From Combretum micranthum (taxonomy: Eukaryota > Streptophyta > Magnoliopsida > Myrtales > Combretaceae), in NCBI GenBank assembly GCA_024138025.1, contig JAMXBD010002804.1:97627-161626 (forward strand): a DNA stretch of 64,000 bases, given 5' to 3'. This document shows, in pieces, positions 43,345 through 56,190 of this stretch. The notes under the pieces were generated by a model. It was given only the letters and a program-made list of their open reading frames with translations, was not told the origin of the DNA and searched no databases. The translations under genes were made by a program, and so were the position numbers. Each line of letters starts with the position of its first letter. The first letter of the stretch is position 1.

Positions 43345-46300
43345 CTTCGCTTAGTGCAAACAAATCTATAGGCATGGCCAGCAAGGCTCAGCAGTTTCCT
43401 TTCAAACCCAAAAAAACTGTTAAGGGACAGTTTAATGCAGGTTGGTTACCTTTTGATTTGATTACATTGTTGGGAAGGAATTTTTTATTCATTGATTTTT
43501 TTTTCTTTTTCTTACTATGCATAATGCTTGCAGTTCAAGAAAAACTCAATGAGATACTGGATGCTGATGGTGGAATAAGCAAAAGGAAAGTAAGTAACTT
43601 TTTGGAATTTCATTTTTAGTGAGATTTTAATTTTTGTTCCTCATAAAAATTTATTTAGATTGTATGGTCAATTTCCCATCTGCATCTTTGAGTTCTCCAT
43701 CTTCTACTGGGAGTTCTACTTTTTGCAATTACTAGCTATATCAAATGCATATATATATATGTATATTAAAAAAAAATTTTGCTAACAGAAGGTTTCTCAA
43801 AAGAGTCGAAATACTTTTATCTTCTATTTAAAAGTCTGTTAAGCATCTATGCTTGTCATTCTATTGCCTTGTCTCTATATCTTCTCTACTAGCTTTTGGC
43901 TTTACATATTTTTGTATTTTTCTTATGTACTTGAACATATAGTGAAATTTAATTTTCCTCATTCATAAAACAAAAACGGTTTTGGTCTAACTCTACTTTT
44001 TTTTTTTTTTTAGCTTTAGCCAGTTATAATTTACCACATCTTTATGATAGATAGGACCTTTGTTTAGTTCATACTATCACCATGCTATTGATTTTGTATT
44101 TTAATTACAGGATGCACTTAGAGGGTACATGAAGCTCTTGCTTCTAACTGGTGTTTTAGGTGATAAAAGCCATGGGGAAGCAATTCAAAGGTCCAACTTC
44201 TTTTATTTTTCTTCATATTTTTTTGGATTGTTGAGTACCCATTTTTCACTATCATTCTTTTGTTGGGTTTAACTATACTCTATGCATCAAATATCTTGCA
44301 GTAATCGAGATCTTTCAATGATCCTTGATGCACTTCTAAAGACAAGATCCCGAGTTGTATTGATTGACATTATCAACAAAAATGGTAGTTCTCACAATTT
44401 GTTTTGTTGAGATAATCCTTTTTATTGATACAACTGAATTGGGTGGCTGATGAATATAGTTTTAAAAGCTATTTTTTGAATTTTAGGTCTACGGATGCTG
44501 CATAACATCATGAAACAGTACAGAAAGGATTTTAATAAAATTCCAATTCTTCGCAAGCTTCTCAAGGTCCTCTGCTAATTACCTATGTTTGGATTTATGC
44601 CTTTTTTTTTCGGTTTAATTGGTTGATGCATTTTTTTCATACCAAGTATAAAGTTTTCCTAGGGAATGAGGCAAATTAGTAAATTTCACCTAAGATTTTT
44701 CTCTTTAATTGCATATTAAATAATCTGAATTTAGGTTTAATTACCTTAGGCAGTAGTTCTTCCTCCTTGAAAGTGTAGATAAATAATACCTTAAAATGTG
44801 CCAACATGCTGCTTATCATTTTTGGTAATGCCCAAAAATGGAAAGAATGGCTTAGGTAATATGGTGTTAGTGAAATCTCACCAACGATATATGGACATGT
44901 ATGGAAATAAATCTTTCGTAGAGTTACCATCATAGAGAGCACTTAGAAAAAATATAGTTACTAAGCCACCAGGTTTTTCTTTCACAGGTCTTAGAGCACT
45001 TAGCCATGAGGGAGATTCTCACAGTGGATCACATTAATGTTGACCCACCATGTCCTGGAATGGAGAGGTAAGACACTTCTACATTTTATTAATTTGTTTT
45101 TCCTTGAAAACCTCACTCGTTACTCAAAAAAAGGATGTTTTCCTTGTATAATGTTTTCTGATTCACTATGAAATGTGGTAGTTAGCCATAGAAAAGTCAA
45201 TCTTGGCACATTTAAATTTATAAGTTGTGCTTTCATCTTATTTGTATGTGATTGAAAGTTTGAGAACATTTGTTGCAGCTTTCGGGAGTCTATCTTATCA
45301 CTGACAGAACATGATGACAAACAGGTAAGGTCCAGTCTCTTAGTTTTGTTGGACATTTAAAATATTATTGATGTTTTCAATTCATCGTGATGATATGGGT
45401 TATGCAGAATTCCTTCGGAGATATTAGATTATTGCATCTTGTAGTTGACTGTATATATTGTGAACTATAATCACTTCATAAACTTCTTGTAAGATGGAAA
45501 TGCTCGTTTTATCAGGTTCGTCAAAGTGCCTGGAACTTTCGAGAAAGGTGGCTTCCTAGAAATACCAGGAAACTTTGCTATGCGAACAGAGATGATAGCC
45601 ATAGGGTATTAAGTGACAGTGGACCCTCTAGATCAAACAGTAGCCGCTATGATTGTAGTATGAGGACAACAGAAGCAATTGATTGCGTCAAGCAGTCAAT
45701 TATTGCAACGACATCCTCCATCACCAATGGGACAAGAATTCGCAAGCGCAAAAGTCGCTGGGATCAGCCAGCAGAACCAAATTTAGATTTAGTGTCACTT
45801 CAGCATAAGGAAAAACGAGCTGTCTAGTTGAAAGTGGTGTATTCTCTAGATAAACCTAGTGCACAAAATAGCAATGAGGACATTCTACCTGGATTTTCAC
45901 CCTTATTTGAGACATCAAAAGTTTCTTCAAATGCTTCAACAACAGAAATAGATATCTCTTAGGAGAATATGCATGTCCCTACTGATGCAGTTAACGACCA
46001 TCCTTAGGAAAGATTCATTTCACACATGCCTGTCTCATATGGTGTTCTGTTATCTATCTTAAAAATTGGAATGCCTGGGGATGAGAATGGTGAATGTTGG
46101 GCTATTGATCCTAGCATGCCTTTCCCCCCTTTCCACCTTTACCTTCATATCCTCGGGATCATAAATGTCAGGTCTCTGAATGCACTATTGATTCTTGGAC
46201 TTGTAACTCTATGGAGGAAGTGCAGCATGACAAATGCAGTACCAATACTAAGTGTATCGATGAAATTGGTCCCAACATGATGGTTACTAACCATGCAGAA

Positions 46301-46445
46301 ATTGAAGTTCCATGTGCTAGCAATCAAAGGGTGTTTAAACGTATGCAAGGATCCTCATAGGATTTGGGTAAAAAGGTACTTCAGATAGCAAAAGTGGAAT
46401 AGTACAAACAAATCTCCCCCTTGGGTTAGGAATAGAAACTGCTGG
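43345..46445 (+). pseudogene. ASHH2: ASHH2 (SDG8/EFS) C-terminal half, fragment B
   Basis: ASHH2 is the main plant H3K36 di/trimethyltransferase; this is its region after the SET domain. Exons with intact AG/GT borders are about 43345-43439 (MASKAQQFPFKPKKTVKGQF), 43534-43589 (LNEILDADGGISKRK), 44111-44190 (MKLLLLTGVLGDKSHGEA), 44302-44384 (SMILDALLKTRSRVVLIDI), 44487-44566 (HNIMKQYRKDFNKIPILRKL), 44988-45067 (LAMREILTVDHINVDPPCPG), 45279-45324 (ESILSLTEHDDKQ) and a long last exon, 45516 to about 46445. The last exon has in-frame stops at about 45825, 45961 and 46007, a frameshift near 46130, and another stop at about 46349, before a C-terminus ending in WVRNRNCW. It lacks the CW, AWS and SET parts. 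Confidence 0.88.
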
Positions 46446-47950
46446 TGATAGGAGGGACATCAAAGTTGTGTCGCTCTGACATGCATGATGTTCTTTTACT
46501 TACTTAAATGTAACTTGTGATGTTTTACAGAACTTTGATGTTATTATTGTTGCATCGATTTAATTTATATTTGGAAATTATTATTTGATGAAAGTATTGA
46601 TGCTTAAAGAAGCCAATCTCACAATCTTTTCTTTTCTTACCATATATTCGATCTTTTCCTATTAGAATATGCAGTTGGCGTTTTACCTTTCTGTTGCCTT
46701 GAGTTTAAAAATTTTGAATAAAAGTTCATAACAATTCCATTAGTGTGCTTTAAAAGATTTATGAGAATTCCATCACATGTTTACTCTATTACTCTGAAGG
46801 CTGAAGACTACATACACAGCCAAAACGGCTTCATATGCAGCTGATTTGATACTTTATCAATTTTGTCTTAGAACTTTATTAACTGGTTCATTCTCGATAA
46901 ATAATTTGCTTTCTTTACTTTTACATAACAAATTAAAGTATAATCAAACTTCTTTACATATTTACAAAGGGAAAGGAAGGAAAATTAAAAAAAAATAATT
47001 GATCTTCTTTGGCCAACCTTTATAATTGTACTCATCCATGACCATGACTGGTGTTTATATTATTGGATTACAAATACCTTGGTTAAAAAAAGAAAAAAAT
47101 TAAAAAAAAAAATTGTAGATTGATGTGTGAAAATCAATTGGATTACAATACTAGAAGAATTCTATCATATTAATTTTGGAATCCATCACATATCTTCTCT
47201 ATATATTTATCAAAAGATGACAAACATTGCATAAATTCATATGATTTTTGGGAATGAATTCGATGACTACATTAATCACTCTCACTAATATGTTCAAGCT
47301 ATTATTCATAAAATAGGCAAACTAATCTTTGACAACAAACATAAATTTTCTTGCCATATTTTTCCTTATATATCTACATATAATACATATTATATATAGA
47401 TATATATATATGTTCACTCCTCCACTCTATGATTAACTCATCCACCTCTGATACATTACCAAATTTACTTTGATTGAATTATAGTATCCTTTAAGGTGTA
47501 AGCGTTCAACAATAAGGCGAGTTTCATTCTTTTTCTCTTCTAATGTATTTGACGATAGTGGAGCTAGATATGTTGTACGGTTTAAAGCATTAAATCCGTT
47601 ACTATAATTTTTCAGTTTTTAAGTTTTTTGTTTGAGTCTATATATTGTGAGTGTGGTGCTTGGAACCATGTTTTAGTTCATGGAAAGTTTCGTCAATTTG
47701 ATCACCTGACCATTAAAATAAATAAGCAATTGATATATTAAATAATTTCAAGGTATGAACACATTGTTGAGTATGAATTTAAGTTATTAAATAACTTGAG
47801 AGACTAATTTCATCATAAAACAAAACAGGACCATAAAATTTTTCTAATATGTGGTGAGCTGGTGCGATGGATGGATGGTTGGCTGGGTGTAGAGCTTTTT
47901 ACGATTTACTAAGACTTGAAATAAAAGGTTTAATAGTCTTAGCAGTGAAT
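46446..47950. other. No gene; AT-rich flank of fragment B
   Basis: Probable former 3' flank of ASHH2, then simple AT-rich DNA with TA runs near 47390-47410 and a piece of the dispersed repeat also seen at 18.2-18.5 kb (47690-47840). Confidence 0.4.
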
Positions 47951-47954
47951 GTAT

Positions 47955-48125
47955 CAATTAAAAGGTCCTTGCCAAGCTTCAAAGGCTGAACCTATTGAAG
48001 TGGTAGCTATCAAAGCTACTTTGAAATCCATAAAGGAGAAAATTTTGAGGAATAATAAAATAGTCTAACTCTTCAAATGCTATTGAGGGAATCAGAAGCA
48101 TTCAATCTTTTATTAAAAAGTTTTT
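47955..48125 (+). pseudogene. Possible pseudo-exon upstream of SET remnants
   Basis: Reading shows a coding-like stretch (AEPIEVVAIKATLKSIKEKI), then after a frame change NSSNAIEGIRSIQSFIKK. It lies about 1 kb before the ASHH2 SET exons in the same orientation, so it could be an earlier ASHH2 exon. I do not recognise it with certainty. Confidence 0.3.
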
Positions 48126-48249
48126 TCTTTATTGTCTAAGAATTGATCTTTAGTCTCACGTTATCATCTTGTTTGTTTCTATTTGGCCAATAATTGTTCA
48201 TTTCCTTATTATCTAGATATTATCCAATTCACATAGGCATGTTTGTCCT

Positions 48250-49055
48250 TTATTTGATTGGAAAATGTCAAATTTGGTACTTGAACTTTACACAAAAATT
48301 CAATTTAGTATATGAATTTTGAAGTATCAATTTATATCCAATCAAACTTTTTATAATTATTTTTACTATCCCATTACTGTTTGCTCTATAACCTTGTTAA
48401 ATCCCTTGTGTGAAGTGATATGGACAGTAACATGAGTAGTGTCTATGCATGTGTTGTTAATGTTTGTGTTATGATGAATATAAGGTAGGACATGTGTCGG
48501 TCATGCAAATGTCAATTGTTAGAAAAAAAATTACATGTGTTTGTTATGTGTAATAATAGGAGAAAAATTATAGACTTGATAGTTACTTTTGAGAATTGTA
48601 TTACTTATGTAATTATATATATGTAAAAAGAAAGGGAATAGAAAGAAAATTTATATTTATTAGAAAAATTTTACAACTTTTGAGTTCTAGAGATCCTACG
48701 GTTCTCTCTTTAATTGGGCCCTTAATCATGAGATCACATGTTATCTCTAATGAGCCTTAACTAAGAGATCATTGAATTCTCTCTTAACAAGCTTGAACCT
48801 TATGTATTAAATATCGATCATTTAACAAACCTAATGTGGAATAAATAGCCTATCAATGTTGCACAAGAAAATATAACAAGAAATAGTAAAAGTACAATAA
48901 TATACTACCTCTTACAAGTTGACAAATATAATGAATGGTATTAAAGAGGTCAAAAGCTTGATTAGATATTAAAATGACCACTTAAAAGCTTGGATGCCAA
49001 ATTGAAATTTCATCCAAAGTTTAAGTGTCAAATTTCACATTTACCCTTATTTGAT
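48250..49055. mobile_element. Mutator-type MITE, 788 bp, perfect 9-bp TSD
   Basis: The element is 48259-49046. Ends are TGGAAAATGTCAAATTT and, on the other strand, GGGTAAATGTGAAATTTG; beyond them the arms stay similar through 'cttgaactt'. TTATTTGAT flanks both sides exactly (48250-48258, 49047-49055). No transposase. The GGGTAAAT terminus resembles that of MULE-1, a hint of cross-mobilisation. Confidence 0.9.
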
Positions 49056-49129
49056 ATGGTATTTGTTGCTTAGGGATCTACAGCCTAGACTATTACTCTT
49101 GGCTTTATGAATGAATCTTTAATTATCAG

Positions 49130-49668
49130 GTTATTGATGCAAGTGCTAAAGGGAATCTAGGGCGTTTCATAAACCAAGCTATAAGGCTAATTGTCAAACA
49201 AAGAAGGTAATTGTACATTGGCATACTTAAGATGCTCCTTGTAGTTGGAATTGAATGCAATAACCCCTGATTCTAGGATGTGGGAACCTGTATCTTTTTT
49301 ATTGCACACCTAAGCTTCTTTATTTGCACTGCTTCTCCTCATATTTCACAAGGATTTAGAAGAAAATAGATGTTTTAGCTAGTGGAGCAAAAAAGTACAG
49401 GATCTGCACACTTTTCTTGTTGTTAGGATATCTCATCTCAGATCATGATATCACAAAAACATTAGGAGTTTTCCTAAATCTCAGACACTATGTTCAAGTT
49501 TTGGTTTTGGCAGTTAATCATTTTAGTTAGTTTTGTCTTTATTGACTTATGCTAATTTCGAATATTATGTTGGTAATTTGATTTTCTTTATTTTGGCATT
49601 TACATGAAGAGTGGATGGTGAATGGAAAAATCTGCATTGGACTTTTTGCATTAAGGAATCTCAAGAAG
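49130..49668 (+). pseudogene. ASHH2: ASHH2 SET-domain exons, fragment C
   Basis: Two pseudo-exons with good borders. 49130-49206 (after ATCAG, before GTAATT) encodes VIDASAKGNLGRFIN, the start of the S-adenosylmethionine-binding RFINHSCxPN motif of SET2/ASHH proteins. A one-base deletion after AACCA throws HS out of frame, and the following Cys codon has become TAT. 49612-49668 encodes WMVNGKICIGLFALRNLKK, the next SET segment, with a GT donor. No pre-SET or post-SET exons are visible nearby. Biologically the SET domain should precede the C-terminal exons, but here it lies 3 kb after fragment B. Confidence 0.85.
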
Positions 49669-50370
49669 GTATGAGTATGCTGCTATGATTTTAGTGCTTG
49701 GTTTGTTGTTTCCTCTCATGTCAACATGATGATAAAAATGCTTTTCTTTTTAATGCTCTGAGCAACATGCCATTATACTCCCAAGGTATAAATGGTCACA
49801 TAGAAGGTTTCAGATTCACTTTTAATGGAACTAAACAGATTTTTCTATCATGTGAATAGCATGGTTACCATAGCTTTTACATTTTTTGGATCTATTAGAT
49901 AACATTTCATGGACTGAGGTCTTGTATTTGATCTTGTAAAGATGTAGGCAACCATGGGTACTTTTGCATAGTCCTTTTCTCGTTGTAGGGGAAAAATGAC
50001 CTACTAAATTGTATACAAATATAATAGTTAAATGTCTCAAATTCTAAATCCGAAGAGATCAATTGTAGAAACATGAGACAATGGAAGAAAAGCATTATTA
50101 TTATTTTACTCTCTCACGACCCCAAGAAAGGCCTGGTAGGAATTACTAGAAGCTGTAATGCCACTTATGCACCTGTTACATAATAGTCATCTTGTGTCAA
50201 AAGTCACATGACTCTATATAACATTTAATCAATAATGCTAATTATGATACATATACATATATTTCACATACAAAAATAATCGGTGTCTCCTACCAAATAG
50301 TAATAGATAACTTACATTCATATAAACTTGAATGGCAAATGGAAACATATCCACAATAGATGATTGAATT
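49669..50370. other. Intron-like DNA up to the duplication breakpoint
   Basis: Presumably intron of fragment C. No exon recognised. Ends at the left edge of duplication copy 2. Confidence 0.5.
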
Positions 50371-50399
50371 CTCTTTTGTTGGGTTTAACTTTATGCTCC

Positions 50400-50560
50400 G
50401 AATCTCTCGTAGTAATGGGGATCTTTCGTTGATCCTTGATGCACTTCCAAAGACAAGATCCCGAGTTGTATTGATTAACATTATCAATAAAAATGGTAGT
50501 TCTGACAATCAGTTTTGTTGAGATAATCCATTTTATCGATACAACTGAATCGGGCGGCTC
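50400..50560 (+). pseudogene. ASHH2: ASHH2 pseudo-exon, duplicate of the last exon of fragment A
   Basis: Same exon as 23050-23142 (SLILDALPKTRSRVVLI) with the same lost acceptor, brought here by the segmental duplication. It now follows the SET exons of fragment C at a distance of 0.7 kb. Confidence 0.85.
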
Positions 50561-50584
50561 ATGAATATCATGCTTAGAGTAGCC

Positions 50585-51854
50585 AAGTGTAGTGTTTTAG
50601 GCTACAAGTATCATGACCCTAATTAGGGGCCTAATAGGTTTATTTTAAAGTCATCATATCACATGTGCACCCATAACATGAAGACTGCCTTGCAAGTCAG
50701 AGATTGCAAGACTTTAATTACTTATTCTCTCAATATGTTATGCATATGTATATATATATGTATGTATTTAGAAAAATAGTTTTGGATACCTTTGTTTCCA
50801 CAAATCACAAGGATTGCAGAGAATCGGATAGCCCACCAAAGATAAAACAAGGTAAAGTAACTTATGTCATTTATCATCCTCTATCAAAGGAGATTAAAAA
50901 AAGAAACAAATTAAGTTTTAAGTCTTCTCTCAACTAAGTTTAGTACATAGATATTTTAATCCTCTAATTATCGTGACTTGATCTTTGACACGCTCTGTGC
51001 TTGGTTCCTATCCTAATCCTAGCGTTATGATTTTCCTGGAAAAACAAACTATTGGGGGGTAAGCATAACTATCTTACTGAGAATATTCTCATATTAGCAT
51101 ACTAATACAAGTAAATCAATCAATTTATTAGACAAGCATAAGAAATGCATGAAACCCGTGAGCAAGCAATACACATGATTAACCGGAAATCATATGTTGA
51201 ATAGATTTACGCCCTCCATTCGAGGTTGGGTGTTCTGGGTCCCATGCAACTGTAGTTTGCAAATAAAATTTTTATAGTTCATTCGAGCAACTCATTGCCG
51301 TTAAAATGTAGTTTATATGGGCTACTACTTGCCATTAAAATGTAGCTCATAAGGACTATTACTCGTCATTAAAATGTAGTTCATATGGGCTGCTATTCGC
51401 CATTACAATTAATGTAGATTTTTTGGCCTCTACTTACCTTACTACTATGCTCTTGTCCCACCAAGCGTATAGTAATGAATGCAATGTGAGTTACTTCGTG
51501 TTATGTGTGAACCCATTTAATTAAGTACTCATAGCATGATTTTAGATATATTAGGAGTGATCATAGAATTGGCAGACACATCAATACTATGCTTAATCAA
51601 CCATTTGATTATAGACAATTCAAGGCTCGATATACTTAATATAAATTCAACCACTTATATAAGGCACATTCACATTTTCATCTTTCCCTAATTCTAGTGC
51701 CACTACTCTACAAGTGAACACATAATTACGAAATTAAGAATATAAACTTACTCGTCCTTAGTGCAATCCTTAGTCGGAGTGGTCCTTGGGGAAAGGTATG
51801 TCAAATTCCTCATTACCTAAATAAAAGAAATACTCAGAATGAGTATTTCATATT
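50585..51854 (-). repeat. Reverse-strand LTR-like repeat, copy 2
   Basis: Duplicate of 23230-24497 with a handful of differences. Here it runs uninterrupted through GTTTC into the DNA that follows LTR A in copy 1. Confidence 0.45.
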
Positions 51855-52917
51855 GTTTCTACTTAAATTTCTAACTCTATTTATCCTATTTGCGTCAAAT
51901 TTCAACTAGGAGAAATTCTAACTTAAAATTGAAATAGCTATGAATTTCTTAATTTATATTTTAATGTGTTATTGAAATAATATATGATTTTGAAATGAGA
52001 TATATGGGCATGAACAATATAATTAGTGCATGTGTTGAATATGTGTCATTTTGTATATGTGTATGTGCAATGAAATTAATATTATTGTTTTATATATATT
52101 AATGTGTGCATAGTGTAATAAATGATTGTATCTTTTGTGAATTAATATATATGTGTTATGCTTAGAATTTGTCAAAACAACCTTTGAATTTTCTAAGAAA
52201 ATTGTTGATAGAATTTTACAAAGTTTAAGCCAAATTTTTTAAGCCCAAATTAAACTCAAATGCATTCCAAATTAAGCCAAATTAAACCTAAGTCAAACAT
52301 ACCCATAAAAGTCAAACTTTGGATAATTATTGACCTCAAATTTGATTAATTAGGGACTCCTTTGGCAGCCCCATGTTTCCACACGAATTTCTTTCTTTCA
52401 TTTTCCTTCTCTTTCCTATTTCATCAAACCATAAGCCCTAAACCAAAAACCAAAATCAAGCTCTTGGAATCAACAAAAATCACTCCAAGCCAAAGCCTAT
52501 TCATGTAAGTTAATGCAAGCATAATCTTTTGTTTTATATCCTATCTTGTGTTTTGAATGTAAAATTTATGGTAGGATGAGTAAATGCTATTTGAGTTGAT
52601 TGATTTATGCATTGATATATGTTAGATTGTGCTTTGTTATTGTGTGAGCTTAGTTAAGTGTTAGGGAAGTTGTAAGGAGTGTTGATGAGTAGTGGAACTA
52701 AATTGAGTAGTTGAAGTGTGGAATTGAAGTATAATTGGTATTTGAATGTTGTAGTTAGGTATTTGATGATTAGAAGTGGGGTTTGTATTGTTTAGATGGT
52801 GTTTAGAACATATAACAAGTTTTGGGAAGCTAAGAATAAGTTTGAAGAATTTTTTAGAAGAGTTGATGTTGTAAAGAAAACAGGGGAAGTAAAACATTTT
52901 CGAATAGGCCTGTTTTT

Positions 52918-53400
52918 GAGCGTACACCGGCATCTGGCACTTCAACGCCACTGGCGTAGAGGTGATGTTGAAGGTGATCAAAACCTATTTTCTTAAAGCC
53001 GCTTAAAACGCTGCCAGCTTTCGTAAGGAAAATTTGCCAGCATTGACATTTCAAATCGTACGCCGGCTATTAGGGTTCCAACACTACTGGCTTAGAGGCG
53101 GTATGGAATGTGAACAGAATCAAAATCTTTAACGCCGGCTTAAAGCCGTCAGCATAGAATCCTACGCTGTCGGCGTACATGGATACAATACCGATGTTGG
53201 GGGTATCCACGAGCATGAACCAACCCCATGGAACTCTTGAAAATTTTTGGAAATTTGGAGTTCTAGTCTACATTGGCTCAACGCGACGGCGTAGAGTAAA
53301 GGCTGCTGGCATATCCTTGAACGTTGCCAGTATTGGCAAGTGTTGAGTTTTAATGCATTGTGCACCGGTTCAATACCACTGGCATTGAAGGCCGGCATGT
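52918..53400 (+). repeat. CCGGCG-rich island of LTR C, copy 2
   Basis: Near-identical to 28258-28745, slightly less CpG-eroded (for example CGTACACCGG against GTACACCGG context, and GTACGCCGGC against GTACACCGGC). Confidence 0.8.
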
Positions 53401-54384
53401 CCCTGCAGTTTTCATTTTCAAAAAATTTCTTCAATATTTCCAAAACTTGATATATGATCAATTTAATATTTGTTGTATATTATATGATATAATATGATGT
53501 TTAAATGCTTCGTTATGACTTTGTAATAATTTATTTGAATTTCTTTGATTAATTATATTTGAAACTAGTTAATTAATGCTTGAACTAAGTAGGAAATTCA
53601 ATATTATCTTGAACAGTGATAGATCCTTGCTCGGGCAACCCCATTAGTTCCCGAGCTATTTCAAATACGTGGTAACTTGCTTGTTTCTTTGCTAGGATAA
53701 GCATAATTCAAAGTTACTCTAAATTAAGAAATTTAATAATTGATTTCTAAGTGTCTTTTATACCGTTGAATCTGGTTCGGAGAGCGGTAACCCTACTTAG
53801 ATTGGGGGCATGGTAGTTTTAGGCACTTATACCATTCCTGTCATTTTGATATGACTTTCATAAGTGATTTAGCGGGTAATCGATAGGGAATTAGGTACGG
53901 TATAATATTTGCTTATTCTTGAAAGGATGTAATATAATTTAATTCAATGTTTATGGGAACACTTGAATTAGGTGATATTATGGATCGAGTTAAGTGAAGT
54001 CAAGAAACGACTAGAAACCCTAAATGAGATTACTTAATCGTTATGGATAAATTTATCTAGGATGGTATGAGTATCTGAGCTCCTTACATCAACATCCTGA
54101 GCGTCGTGATGCGTTAATCAGGATCCCTTAGTATTACGCGCTACGCCGGAAGGTGAGGCTACCCAGTTTGTATGAACAGTAGGGACCACTCAGGGAGGCG
54201 GATGTGATACTAGATCCCTGATGTCTGGAGTTTGAATACTCACATGATGTATGACTAACTAAAAATTGAATAATAAATTATTGGTTGTTGCATTTTGCAT
54301 TTAGCTTAACCATGTGTGAATCACTTTACATTTGTATTCGTTACTTGCGTGCTGGGCATTTGACTCATATTTTAACCATTTCAG

Positions 54385-54470
54385 GTGATGAATCCGACGA
54401 GTTTTACATGAGTATGGGGTATGGAACCGATTTCAAGGGATTTCTTGATGATTTGGAGAACATGAGATGA
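54385..54470 (+). CDS. Predicted last exon of LTR micro-ORF (LTR C)
   Basis: After ATTTCAG it reads DESDEFYMSMGYGTDFKGF then LDDLENMR and TGA. GYG(T/S)DF, the acidic run and the end position are kept although most codons differ from F and A. Unspliced, a 61-residue frame begins at 54285. Confidence 0.35.
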
Positions 54471-55671
54471 CTTTAGCCTTGATGGAATCCAAATTTTGTA
54501 ATAAACTAGTTATGATAGCCTTGTGATTGTATTTAAAGTACTAGTAGGATTATATGTATAATTTTGTTAAGGCTTGTAAGAAGCCTTTGGTTGTAATGTA
54601 TATATATGTATGTATGTACCTAGTTATGTATGACTTGAGTTTATTTATTTATTTTTTTTTTTTGTGAAATATGTTGATGGTGTTGAAATAGCCACGAATT
54701 CCTTATATAGTATGCTAATATGTTATTGGAATGATATATATATAATATATATATGTGTATGCTAGTAATATAATTAAGGAATGTGTTATTTTATATATGA
54801 TTAGTATTATGAATTTATATTATTGTTGGATGTTTATAAATGTTTGTATAGTATAATAAATGTGTGAATAGCTTAATGAATGTTTGTGTCTTTTTGTAAA
54901 TTAATATGCATGCATTATATTTAGAATGTAATCAAATTGTTTTGAAGTTGTTTAAATCATGACAGAAATTTTTGTGAATTTTAAACCCACATTTTAAGCT
55001 TAAATTCAACTCAAATGCATTTGAAATTTCCCCAAATTAAACCTAGGACAATATACCCCCTAAAGGTAAGAATTGGATGACAAATTACTCTAATGGGACA
55101 AGATAAGTCCTCCTTTTGGCAGCCACAACTTTCATACGAATTTTACTTCTTTTCTTTCTTCTTCCTTTCTCCTTTTCTTAATCCAAAATCTTAAACCCTA
55201 AGCCAAGGTTTACTACAGATTAAGGAATTGAATAACATTCTAAGCCAAGATTCACTCATGTAAGTTTAATGCAACATTTATCTTTTATTTCATGTCTTAT
55301 AATGTGTTGTTTGTAAATGTTAGAGTAGATAGGATTGTGAGATGATGATTGGTATGAAATTGAGTTGGTGCATGAATGATAGTTTGAATAGGATTATGTG
55401 TTTAATGGAGTGGTAATTTGCATTTTATAGGAGTGTGGATGTGTGGAGATGAGTGTTTTAGGAAATTGAAGAATGAGTAGTTGATATGTGAATTTGAAGT
55501 ATGATTAGTGATTTGATGATTAGAAGTAGAATTCATGTTGTTAGGATAGCATTTGGATCATATAACAAGCTTTAGAAAGTTTGGACTAAGTTTGGAAAAT
55601 TTTTGAGAATTGATCAAAGTGTATAAAAACAGGGGATTTCAAAAACCATTTTCGAATAGGCTAGATTTTGA

Positions 55672-56190
55672 ACGTACGCCGGCATCTGGGGATTCTACGC
55701 CGCCGGCGTAGAGGCGGTGTAGAAAGCCATAGAACCAATTTTCCTAACGCCGTTTGTTACGCCGCCGGCTTTTACGCTAAAGATTTGCCAGCGTCTGTTC
55801 TTTAGAACGTACGCCGGCAATTCGAGTCTCTACACCGTCGTGTAGAGGCGGCGTTGAAAGGTCACAGAACCAAATTTTTTAAGGCCGACCGAACGCCGCC
55901 GGCTTTCGCTAGACAAGTGAACCGGCGTTCTTCATCCATATTGTACGCTGGCTGTTTGAAATCAACGCCGCCGGCGTATGTTTCAAAGCTGCCCGCTACA
56001 TAGGTAAGCGGACGGCTTAGACTTCTCTGTGATGTTTTTTGAAACTTTGGGTTTTGGATTCAACGCCGGCTAAAGGCCGCCAGCGTAGGAAGCAAAGGCG
56101 GACGGCGTACCCTTGAACACTGCCAGCGTTGGTAGTGTGAATTTTCAGAACATTAAACACCGGCTCAACACTGCCGGCGTTGAGTGCCGG
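55672..56190 (+). repeat. CCGGCG-rich palindrome island of LTR D
   Basis: Many intact GCCGCCGGC words (about 55700, 55760, 55890, 55960), aligned block by block with the island of LTR F despite low identity in the rest of the LTR. Confidence 0.88.

Noticed and set aside
43345..46445. A functional ASHH2 gene
   Set aside because: Three in-frame stops, a frameshift, another stop near the C-terminus, and absence of the CW, AWS and SET parts make this a pseudogene piece despite good splice sites.
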